In this document: piece by piece, positions 26,031 through 32,943 of the stretch
Layout of the letters: each line of letters opens with the position of its first letter
Numbering within the stretch: position 1 is the stretch's first letter
Assembly: GCA_024280995.1 (NCBI GenBank)
Contig: JAMXLM010000002.1
Span: 124,001-188,000, forward strand
Reading direction: 5' to 3'
Source: Candidatus Dormiibacterota bacterium
GTDB lineage: Bacteria > Chloroflexota > Dormibacteria > Dormibacterales > Dormibacteraceae
Length of the DNA stretch: 64,000 bases
Position numbers and translations under genes: made by a program
The notes under the pieces: model-generated
Seen by the model: the letters and a program-made list of their open reading frames with translations, nothing else
Database searches by the model: none
Told to the model about the DNA's origin: nothing

Positions 26031-27290
26031 TCAAACCTTTATAGCGCTTAGGACCCGTCTCATGACGGTGTTCACGGTGTCGCGCTCCTCAGCTTCTGTT
26101 CGCAAGGCGTGGTTGGCGAGGCCCATCGGGGCGATGTCCTGGGGGCTCGTGAGCTGCCCGGTCGAGTCGGTCAGGTTGCGGACGTCGGCCGGCACCAGGT
26201 GCCGGACCCGCGGCTCGCGCGGGAACGGCAACCCGGCCGCCCAGTTGTTCTTGACGATCTCCAGCGTGAGCTCCGGAAGCAGGCTCCCGCCTCCGCACAG
26301 GTAGATACCCGTGGGCAGCCTCTCTCCTCGAGAGAGCTCGCGCAGGCTGAGGGCCAGGCCCTGGAGCAGCACCTCCGCGTCCGCGCCGAGCAGCTCGGAC
26401 ACCTGGCGGTGCTGGTCTGCCGACAGAAGGCCCTCTGAGTGGCGCAGCTTGCGGGCCTCTGCCTCTTCGTAGCTCAGGCCGAAGGCAAGCGCAAGCCGGC
26501 GCGTGAACGCCCTGCCGCCGAGGTTGAACATGCGCGTGCCCTCCACCCCGCCGTCACGGATCAGCGCCACGTCGGTGGTGCCTCCGCCCACGTCGACGAA
26601 GATCCCACCCTCGGCCCAGATCTCCTCGTTGGCACACGCACGAGCGAGCGCGTAGGGCTGCGCGACGGCGGCCGCAAGCTCGAGGTCGAGCTCCCGGACC
26701 ACGGTCCCGATGGCGTCGATGTGCGTCATCGGGGCGAAGGTGTTGAAGACTGTGACCTCGAGGTTCTTGCCCGTGAACCCGACGGGGTTGGTGACGGGGT
26801 AGCCGTCCACGCGCACGTTCGTGATGGCGGAGTGCACGAGCCGCGCCTCAAGCTGGCCGTAGCTGCGCTCCATCTCAAGGAGGTGCTGCGCCTCGCGCAG
26901 CGCGCGCCGCTGCACCATCTGCAGCATCGTCGACATCTCGCCCGAGCGGACGCGGGACTTCGAGTTCTCGCGCGGATAGGCGATCGTCGAGGCGAAGCCC
27001 TTGATCAACTCGCCGGCGATGCCGACCACGACCTGGCCGGGCACCGTGCGGGCCATGTCCTCGGCCGCCTCGAGCGCGCGGTTGCAGGCGTTGATCACGG
27101 ACTCGAGGTCGGCGATCGCCCCGCCCGACATCGCCGCCGGGGCCTGAGGCTCGCGACCGACCCCGAGCACCTCGCCGTCCGGGCCATCGCGGCGCACCAC
27201 CAGCACCTTGACGAGGTCGGTGCCGATGTCGAGAACGGTGAAGTGGCGGTAGTAGTCACTCCGCTTGCGCAGGAACTTGAACTTGGCCAT
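26031..27290 (-). CDS. FtsA/PilM-like actin-fold ATPase
   Basis: A 419-aa actin-superfamily protein. Phosphate-1 loop VLDIGTDLVKVLVV (19-32), phosphate-2 loop FVDVGGGTTDVALI (from 231) and an adenosine motif YLCGGGSLLPEL are all present. It resembles FtsA and PilM but lacks a clear C-terminal amphipathic membrane-targeting helix, and no ftsZ or pilNO genes are adjacent. The ATG at 27290 shares one base with the alaS stop. The partner is probably the downstream baseplate-like membrane protein. Confidence 0.75.
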   Translation of the reverse strand: MAKFKFLRKRSDYYRHFTVLDIGTDLVKVLVVRRDGPDGEVLGVGREPQAPAAMSGGAIADLESVINACNRALEAAEDMARTVPGQVVVGIAGELIKGFASTIAYPRENSKSRVRSGEMSTMLQMVQRRALREAQHLLEMERSYGQLEARLVHSAITNVRVDGYPVTNPVGFTGKNLEVTVFNTFAPMTHIDAIGTVVRELDLELAAAVAQPYALARACANEEIWAEGGIFVDVGGGTTDVALIRDGGVEGTRMFNLGGRAFTRRLALAFGLSYEEAEARKLRHSEGLLSADQHRQVSELLGADAEVLLQGLALSLRELSRGERLPTGIYLCGGGSLLPELTLEIVKNNWAAGLPFPREPRVRHLVPADVRNLTDSTGQLTSPQDIAPMGLANHALRTEAEERDTVNTVMRRVLSAIKV

Positions 27291-29863
27291 CAGGCCGCCC
27301 CCAGCTCTTCGGCGAGCTTCGAAAACGCCTCTTCAGCAGGCACTGTCAGCGTGCCGGTGACGAGGTGGGCCGGGCCACCGCCCTTGCCGAAAAGACCCTT
27401 GAGGCGGTTGGCATCGTATTGAGAGGTAAGGTCCTTAGACACCTTGATGACAAACTTGTCGCCGGCGACAACGGTTACGATCCCCGACTTCACCTTCTCC
27501 AGGTAGCGGTCGGCGTAGGACTTCAACTCGTCGACGTTCGAAGCGTCGACCGTTTCGGCCACATAGTCGACGCGGCCGTGCCTGACCGACATCCCATCGC
27601 CACCGATGCGATCCCGCCGCAGCTTTTCGCGCTCGCGCTCCGCCTCCTTCAGCTGGCCTCGCATGGACTCGATTCGCGCGGGGAGCTGTGAAGGGCTCAC
27701 GTTGAACGACCTGGCGAGATCCGTCAACAGGTCGCGGTCGTGGCGCACCAGCGCATCGGCCGTCTCGCCGACGACCACGTCGATTCGTCGCAGACCGGAA
27801 CCGATGCTCGACTCGGAGACGATCACCGCGGTTCCGATGTCGGCGGTGTTCTGCACGTGAGTGCCACCGCACAGCTCGCAAGTCCAGTCGCCGAAGCAAA
27901 CGACCCGGACGACGTCGCCGTACTTCTCCTCGAACAGATGCATCGCGCCCTGCGCAACCGCCTCTCTGTATGGCTTCTGGCTCTCGTGGAACGGCAGCGC
28001 CTCGCGGACCTTCTCCATGACGCGACGGTTGACGCGGTCGATCTCATCCCTGGTCATGGCCCGGTTCAGCGGGATGTCGAAGGTCGTGTGGTCAGGGCCG
28101 ACCCACGAGCCCTTCTGGACGACGTTCTCGCCGAGGGTCTCGCGCAGAGCCTTGTGGAGCAGGTGCGTCGCCGAGTGGTGGCGCATGATCTGGCGGCGGC
28201 GCGGTTGGTCGACCGCGGCCGTCGCCTTCTCGCCCACCAGTAGTTCCCCCGTCACGACGGTGCCAAGGTGAGCGATCGCGCCTTCGGCGGGCTTCTGCGT
28301 GTCCTCGACGCGGACGAGGCAGCTCGGGGTCTTGATCGTCCCCGTGTCGCCGATCTGGCCGCCGGATTCGGCGTAGAACGGCGTGCGCTCCAGGAAGACC
28401 TCCACGGTTTCGCCCTCAGTTGCAGCCTCCACCTCTACTCCTCCGCGGCGAATCGCAACCAGCTTCGTATGGGTTTCGAGTTCGTGGTACCCGGTGAATT
28501 CCGACTTGGGATACCGGGCATCGCCGATCGCGGACATAACTCTGCGTTGCAATCTCGAGCGAACACGTTGTTCCTCGAGGTACGTCTTGAACACATCTTC
28601 TTCGACCACCATGCCTCGGTCTTCAGCAAGTTCGCGCGTAACTTCGAACGGAAAGCCGAATGTGTCGTGCAAGAAGAAAGCTTCGAATCCCGGAATGACC
28701 TTTCGGTCGGCATTGTCTTTGAACGACGCGACCTTGTTGAACTGCTCAACTCCTGCCTGAAGCGTGTGGGCAAACTTGTAGTTCTCTTTTTCGATCACAT
28801 CCTCAATCAGTGACTTTCGGTCGTGAAGTTCGGGGTAGTGATCTCCGTAAACCTTCAACACAGGGTCCACGATTTCCTTTAGCCGAGGCATCAGCTCAAC
28901 CTTCAGGCCGTGCAAGACCGCTCGCCGAATCAGTCGCCGGAGCACATAGCCTCGCCCTTCGTTCGATGGAATTACACCGTCGGCGATCACAAAGACTGCC
29001 GCCCGAATGTGGTCGGCGATGATCCGCTCGGAGAGCGTGGTCGGCTTCTTGCTGTGCTCGCGCACGAACTCGACAAGCGGCGCGAGGACATCCGCCTCGA
29101 AGACGTTGTCCTTGCCCTGGAGGATGAAGCTGATTCGCTCGAGCCCCATTCCTGTGTCGATCGCCGGCTTCGCAAGCCGGACAAGCGCACCCTCGGCGAT
29201 TCCCCGCTTGATCGCCTCCGCGGTGGTTGGCGGGTCGGCGAGGTCGGCGCGCTGGTCGTACTCGGGAAGCACCAGGTTCCAGAACTCGGTGAAGCGAGCG
29301 CAGTGGTCGGGGTAGCAGTCCGGCTGTCCGCATCCGGCGTCACGCCCGCGGTCCCACCAGATCTCGGTGTCGGGGCCGCAAGGACCGCGCCCCAAGCCCC
29401 ACCAGTTGTCCGGCAGTCGCGTGACGTGCTCCGCCGGGATCGAAGTCTCCGACGTCCAGATCTCGAATGACGCGTCGTCCGACGGATGGACGGTGACGCG
29501 AAGCCGGTCCACCGGCATCGCGAATCCTTTCGTCACGAGCTCCCAAGCGAGCGGGATCGCGGTCTCTTTGAAGTAGTCGCCGGTCGGCGCGAAGTTTCCG
29601 AGCATCTCGAAGAAGGTGTTGTGGCGGTCGGTCCTGCCCACCTCGTCGATGTCGCCGGTGCGGAGGCACTTCTGCGCGCTGGCGAGCCTGGGCGCGGGAG
29701 GCTCACTCAAGCCCAGGTAGTAGGGCTGGAGCGGTTGCATTCCGGCCGAGATGAAGAGCGTGCTCGGGTCGCCGTGCGGCACAAGCGGTGCGCTGGGCAG
29801 GACCAGGTGCTCCCGGCTCGCGAAATGCTCTAGAAAACGTCGGCGGATCTCGTTCCCGGTCAC
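27290..29863 (-). CDS. alaS: Alanyl-tRNA synthetase
   Basis: An 857-aa class II synthetase with aminoacylation, editing and C-terminal domains. The N-terminal FLEHFASREHLVLPSAPLVP, the editing motif HHSATHLLHKALRETLG and CELCGGTHVQNT (zinc/editing), and the terminal GKGGGPAHLVTGTL are all diagnostic. The start is GTG at 29863. Codons from about 28430 to 28980 are much richer in A/T (near 50% G+C) than the rest of the gene, without breaking the frame. It is 15 nt downstream of pdxH. Confidence 0.96.
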   Translation of the reverse strand: MTGNEIRRRFLEHFASREHLVLPSAPLVPHGDPSTLFISAGMQPLQPYYLGLSEPPAPRLASAQKCLRTGDIDEVGRTDRHNTFFEMLGNFAPTGDYFKETAIPLAWELVTKGFAMPVDRLRVTVHPSDDASFEIWTSETSIPAEHVTRLPDNWWGLGRGPCGPDTEIWWDRGRDAGCGQPDCYPDHCARFTEFWNLVLPEYDQRADLADPPTTAEAIKRGIAEGALVRLAKPAIDTGMGLERISFILQGKDNVFEADVLAPLVEFVREHSKKPTTLSERIIADHIRAAVFVIADGVIPSNEGRGYVLRRLIRRAVLHGLKVELMPRLKEIVDPVLKVYGDHYPELHDRKSLIEDVIEKENYKFAHTLQAGVEQFNKVASFKDNADRKVIPGFEAFFLHDTFGFPFEVTRELAEDRGMVVEEDVFKTYLEEQRVRSRLQRRVMSAIGDARYPKSEFTGYHELETHTKLVAIRRGGVEVEAATEGETVEVFLERTPFYAESGGQIGDTGTIKTPSCLVRVEDTQKPAEGAIAHLGTVVTGELLVGEKATAAVDQPRRRQIMRHHSATHLLHKALRETLGENVVQKGSWVGPDHTTFDIPLNRAMTRDEIDRVNRRVMEKVREALPFHESQKPYREAVAQGAMHLFEEKYGDVVRVVCFGDWTCELCGGTHVQNTADIGTAVIVSESSIGSGLRRIDVVVGETADALVRHDRDLLTDLARSFNVSPSQLPARIESMRGQLKEAEREREKLRRDRIGGDGMSVRHGRVDYVAETVDASNVDELKSYADRYLEKVKSGIVTVVAGDKFVIKVSKDLTSQYDANRLKGLFGKGGGPAHLVTGTLTVPAEEAFSKLAEELGAA

Positions 29864-29878
29864 GGGCTGAACTGGAGT

Positions 29879-30475
29879 TTAAGGGGCGAGCCTCTCGACC
29901 CGCCACGTGCCCGTCGTGCGGACGTGGTAGCGCAGGCGGTCGTGGAGACGGTCCTCCCGACTTTCCCAGAACTCGATCCACCGCGGGCGCAGGGCGTAGC
30001 CGCCCCAGTCCTTGGGCAGCGGAACATCGTCCGGATACCTGGCGGCAAGCTCCAGCACGCGGTTCTCGAGCACTTCGCGAGAGCGGACGGTCCGGCTCTG
30101 CCGCGACGCCAGCGCGGACAGCTGCGCACCTCGCGGCCGCGTCCTGAAGTATTCGACCGACTCGGCACGCCGCAGCCGCCGCACCACGCCGTAGACGCGC
30201 ACCTGGTGGTGCGTGACCGACCAGAAGAAGACGAGCGCGGCCCGGTGGTCGTGCACGAGGTCTGTGCCCTTGCGGCTGCCGTAGTTCGAGTAGAAGAGGA
30301 AGTCGCCGTTTCGAAATCCCTTGAAGAGGACCATGCGGGCCGACGGCCCTTCATCGCCCGCGGTCGCGAGTGTCATCGCGTCGGGCTGCGGAACCCCGGC
30401 CTCGTGCGCCTCGCGAAACCAGCGGTTGAACAGGTCGTACGGGTCGCGCGGCGCCTCGGCTTCAGTGAGAGGCAA
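29879..30475 (-). CDS. pdxH: Pyridoxamine 5'-phosphate oxidase
   Basis: A 198-aa FMN enzyme making pyridoxal 5'-phosphate. ARMVLFKGFRNGDFLFYSNY binds FMN, and WGGYALRPRWIEFWESREDR with RLHDRLRY is the conserved C-terminus. TTG at 30473-30475 is 3 nt after the sigma factor stop. Confidence 0.95.
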   Translation of the reverse strand: MPLTEAEAPRDPYDLFNRWFREAHEAGVPQPDAMTLATAGDEGPSARMVLFKGFRNGDFLFYSNYGSRKGTDLVHDHRAALVFFWSVTHHQVRVYGVVRRLRRAESVEYFRTRPRGAQLSALASRQSRTVRSREVLENRVLELAARYPDDVPLPKDWGGYALRPRWIEFWESREDRLHDRLRYHVRTTGTWRVERLAP

Positions 30476-30478
30476 CTG

Positions 30479-31264
30479 CTATCCGGCGGTCTCTTGGGGC
30501 ACGTACTTCCGAAGCTGCTCCAGCGCCGCGCGCTGCAACCGCGAGACGTGCATCTGGCTGATGCCGAGCCGTTTGGCGATCTCCGACTGCGACATCTGCT
30601 CGTAGAAGCGCATTGCCATGATGGCGCGTTCGCGTGGGGTCAGGTGCTCCATCGCGCGCTCGAGGACGTCGCGCATCTCGACACGCTCGAGCTCCGGGTC
30701 CGCGCCTCCGATCTGTTCGGCGACCGAGCGGTTGTCCTGTCCATCGCCGGCGGAAACCGGCTGATCGAGCGACACCGGCACCACCGCGGGTCCCATGTCC
30801 ATCGCCTCGGTGACATCGTCGGGTGTGACCCCGAGGCGGTCGGCCAGCTCGCCCACCGTGGGCTCGCGCCCGAGCTCGTTCTTCATCTGCTCGTTCACGC
30901 GCAGCACCGACTGGTGCAGCTCCTGCAGACGGCGCGGAAAGCGAATCGCCGTGCCCTTGTCACGGAAGTAGCGCTTGATCTCTCCCGCGACCGTCAGCGT
31001 CGCGAAGGTCGTGAACTCGTACCCGAGGTCGGGGTCGAAGCGCTCGATGGCTTTGATGAGCCCCAGGTAGCCGACCTGGACGATGTCGTCAAGCGGCTCG
31101 CCGCGGTTCTGGAACTTGCGGGCGAGAAAGTAGACGAAATCGTGGTAGGAGTCGACGAGCTGGGCGCGTATGCGGTCTCGCTCGGCGGGATCTTTGCTTT
31201 CCCTGTACCGGCGATGGAGCACCCGCAGCTCCTCGCGCGAAAGGCGCGTCGAAGTGGAACCCAC
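30479..31264 (-). CDS. sigB: SigB/SigF-family RNA polymerase sigma factor
   Basis: A 261-aa group 3 sigma-70 factor. Region 2 holds VYFLARKFQNRGEPLDDIVQ and the promoter-melting AGEIKRYFRDKGTAIRFPRR. Region 3 holds VNEQMKNELGREPTVGELAD and region 4 MSQSEIAKRLGISQMHVSRL. These features match general-stress and sporulation sigma factors. A cognate RsbW-like anti-sigma gene lies 28 nt upstream. The start is GTG at 31264. A matching promoter sits ahead of the operon at 32399-32424, so autoregulation is likely. Confidence 0.92.
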   Translation of the reverse strand: MGSTSTRLSREELRVLHRRYRESKDPAERDRIRAQLVDSYHDFVYFLARKFQNRGEPLDDIVQVGYLGLIKAIERFDPDLGYEFTTFATLTVAGEIKRYFRDKGTAIRFPRRLQELHQSVLRVNEQMKNELGREPTVGELADRLGVTPDDVTEAMDMGPAVVPVSLDQPVSAGDGQDNRSVAEQIGGADPELERVEMRDVLERAMEHLTPRERAIMAMRFYEQMSQSEIAKRLGISQMHVSRLQRAALEQLRKYVPQETAG

Positions 31265-31292
31265 TCCTATTAGTTAAGCCTGTGCGCGAAGT

Positions 31293-31721
31293 TCAGCCCG
31301 CCAGGTGCTTGACCATCCGGAAGCGCACGTGTCCCGTGCGCGGCTCGATGACCGGTCTGAAGTCATCGACGAAGCAGCGGATCATCTCGTAGGCAAGCCG
31401 CTGCAGCTCCGGGTCGACGTGCGTTTCGTGTGCGTGCGCCGCCGGCACTGGAAGCGCTGCGCCCGTGGGCATCAGGTCGACGTCGACGACCAGCGCCCGG
31501 TTGGTGGCGAAGTAGGTGAGCTTGAGGTCAGCCGGGGTGCCCAGCTCGTCCGCGGCGTCGATCGCGCTGTCACACGCCTGAGAGAGCGCGATCGACAGCT
31601 CGTCGAGGTCCATGAGGCTGAGGCCGAGCTGACCCCCCAGCGCCGTCGCCACACGCTTGGCCACGGAGATGAATTCCGGCGACGCGGGAATCTTCAGCTC
31701 GGCGAGATTGCGCTTGGCCAT
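31293..31721 (-). CDS. rsbW: RsbW/SpoIIAB-like anti-sigma factor ATPase
   Basis: A 142-aa GHKL-type protein. LDELSIALSQACDSAIDAAD resembles the N-box helix of RsbW, but the usual asparagine is replaced by D-S, and the G1 box is weak. LVVDVDLMPTG and AYEMIRCFVDDFRP follow the RsbW pattern. Position just before sigB supports an anti-sigma role. Kinase activity on an RsbV partner is uncertain; no rsbV is visible here. Confidence 0.75.
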   Translation of the reverse strand: MAKRNLAELKIPASPEFISVAKRVATALGGQLGLSLMDLDELSIALSQACDSAIDAADELGTPADLKLTYFATNRALVVDVDLMPTGAALPVPAAHAHETHVDPELQRLAYEMIRCFVDDFRPVIEPRTGHVRFRMVKHLAG

Positions 31722-31733
31722 GCTGTTTTCGGG

Positions 31734-32063
31734 CTACTCCTCGAGGTCGGTGCTCGGACGCTGAATGCGCCGCGTCGCCGCTGCCTCGAGCTCCTCGCGC
31801 TTGCGCTTCGCGGCCGCCACGCCATCCTGGATCGCCTTGCCGACCGGGTGCTCCGGGTCGGTCACGATCGTCCTGGCGCGCTGTGCGGCGTCGCGGGCGC
31901 GCTGCACAGGCTCGCTGCCGCTGAGCTCGATAGTCTTGGTGCGCAGGCTCTCGATCTGCTCGCGCCCCGGTCCGGTCGCGATATAGGCGCCGACCGCAAG
32001 ACCGATGAGGCCGCCGATGATGAACCAGCCGAAACCGCCGCCGCCGTTTCTGTCGTCAGCCAT
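31734..32063 (-). CDS. YtxH-like general stress protein
   Basis: A 109-aa protein with one N-terminal transmembrane helix (GFGWFIIGGLIGLAVGAYIA) and a charged helical tail, the YtxH (PF12732) pattern. In Bacillus ytxH belongs to a stress operon with ytxG. The first 8 nt overlap the upstream DUF948 gene. Confidence 0.72.
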   Translation of the reverse strand: MADDRNGGGGFGWFIIGGLIGLAVGAYIATGPGREQIESLRTKTIELSGSEPVQRARDAAQRARTIVTDPEHPVGKAIQDGVAAAKRKREELEAAATRRIQRPSTDLEE

Positions 32064-32391
32064 TGCCGAAACCTCCTCTAACAGTTCGAACCAGACTCTG
32101 ACCCGCCACCCTCACGCCATAAACGGCTGAGCTGACACCACGTCCGGCCGCGGCCAGCCCTCGGCCACCTGTGCGCAGGCCGACGTTGACCCCTGACGTG
32201 ATGTCGTTCACGTTCTCGATCGTCTGTCGCACCTCGGGCAGTGTCTCTTTCATCTCTTCATTCGTCGTGTCAAGGAGCTCTTCGACCGCTCCCAGCATTC
32301 CGCGCAGCCGGAACAGCACCGCCGCCAGGGCAAGCGCCACGATCAGCGCCGCTGCCCCGAAAGCGAGCCACATGAAGTTCTGGCTGCTCAT
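32056..32391 (-). CDS. DUF948 (YtxG-like) membrane protein
   Basis: A 111-aa protein: one N-terminal transmembrane helix (about 8-28), then a helical region VEELLDTTNEEMKETLPEVR and a VNDITSGVNVGL segment like DUF948/YtxG proteins. It is first in the ytxG-ytxH-rsbW-sigB operon. The ATG at 32391 is 7 nt after a GGGTAT box, so the transcript may be leaderless. Confidence 0.72.
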   Translation of the reverse strand: MSSQNFMWLAFGAAALIVALALAAVLFRLRGMLGAVEELLDTTNEEMKETLPEVRQTIENVNDITSGVNVGLRTGGRGLAAAGRGVSSAVYGVRVAGQSLVRTVRGGFGNG

Positions 32392-32398
32392 CGACTGA

Positions 32399-32424
32399 AT
32401 ACCCCCACCGCCCGGGCCGCAAAC
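32399..32424 (-). promoter_or_regulatory. Sigma-B/F-type promoter of the ytxG-ytxH-rsbW-sigB operon
   Basis: Reading on the minus strand, GTTTGC (32419-32424) is followed after 14 nt by GGGTAT (32399-32404). The pattern is the known consensus GTTTAA-N12-15-GGGTAT of Bacillus SigB and the related SigF consensus of mycobacteria. The -10 lies 7 nt before the ATG of the first gene. Autoregulation by the SigB encoded at the end of the operon follows as inference. Confidence 0.6.
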
Positions 32425-32436
32425 ACACCCGCAATC

Positions 32437-32742
32437 TTAAGTGTGCGCATTCGGGCGGTCCTCCGCGGGTTCTTTCGGCTCACGGCCGGGGAGCGGAACG
32501 AAGCGGGCCAGCGGCTGAAGCAGGAGCGCGAACAGGATCGCGGGCAGCACGTTGGCCTGGCCGAGGCGCGCAGCCGGCAGGCCCAGGAAGTCCCACAGCT
32601 GGCCGGCGCCGAAGCCGAGGGCGGTCATGAGCAGGATCGGGACGTAGGCGCGACGCCGGTACGGGAGAAAGGCGAAGCACAGCTGGGAGACGATGAGGAT
32701 CAGCAGGATGGCGACGATCAGGCCGGGGGGGATGAACTTCAT
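32437..32742 (-). CDS. Small hypothetical membrane protein
   Basis: A 101-aa protein with three hydrophobic segments (about residues 5-27, 34-55 and 62-80) and a Pro/Glu-rich cytoplasmic tail. I do not recognise the family. The ATG at 32742 is preceded by GAGAGGGG, a good ribosome-binding site. It lies between the candidate 6S RNA and the sigB operon on the same strand. Confidence 0.6.
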   Translation of the reverse strand: MKFIPPGLIVAILLILIVSQLCFAFLPYRRRAYVPILLMTALGFGAGQLWDFLGLPAARLGQANVLPAILFALLLQPLARFVPLPGREPKEPAEDRPNAHT

Positions 32743-32761
32743 TCACCCCTCTCCCCGCCAT

Positions 32762-32932
32762 ATGCTCCCTTTGGGTCGCGGGGGTGGGTTGTCCTGAGCA
32801 TGCTCAGGTGGGTCCCCTGCCTCGGCTCTCCACGTCCCGACAAACCGGGCGTGTGGTCGGCCTTGCGGACTCCGGGGTCCCGATTGATGAACTGTTGGGC
32901 AACGCGCACATGCCCGCAGCCCATCGGGAGCC
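32762..32932 (-). ncRNA. ssrS: Candidate 6S RNA
   Basis: The stretch between aspS and the next gene folds on paper into a long rod. GCTCCC (32931-32926) pairs with GGGAGC (32769-32764), extended by GGG/CCC and TGCGGG pairing to CCCGCG (one G-T pair). A bubble follows of about 17 nt on the 5' side and about 19 nt on the 3' side; the latter contains the perfect palindrome CCTGAGCATGCTCAGG (32793-32808). An upper stem (GGGACCCC with GGGGACCC, one mismatch) ends in a CCACACGCCCG/CGGGACGTGG hairpin. This stem-bubble-stem layout with a small 3' hairpin is the 6S RNA architecture. In Bacillus the 6S-1 gene also lies after aspS. Length about 170 nt. Confidence 0.55.
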
Positions 32933-32937
32933 TGTCA

Positions 32938-32943
32938 ATACTA
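32938..32943 (-). promoter_or_regulatory. -10 box for candidate 6S RNA
   Basis: TAGTAT, read on the minus strand, overlaps the aspS stop codon. A start 6-7 nt downstream would be at 32931-32932, exactly the first base of the closing helix of the RNA. The -35 region inside aspS is weak. Confidence 0.4.

Noticed and set aside
24446..26044. 532-codon plus-strand open frame antisense to the baseplate-like gene
   Set aside because: Low-complexity Arg/Gly/His composition typical of shadow frames; no start context.
32933..32938. TTGACA on the minus strand as a -35 for the 6S candidate
   Set aside because: It overlaps the proposed -10 and start, so it would place transcription ~30 nt inside the closing stem; probably chance.
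32743..32940. Protein-coding gene in the aspS downstream gap
   Set aside because: Only 61-63 codon frames on both strands, no family motif, and the region is rich in long-range pairing.
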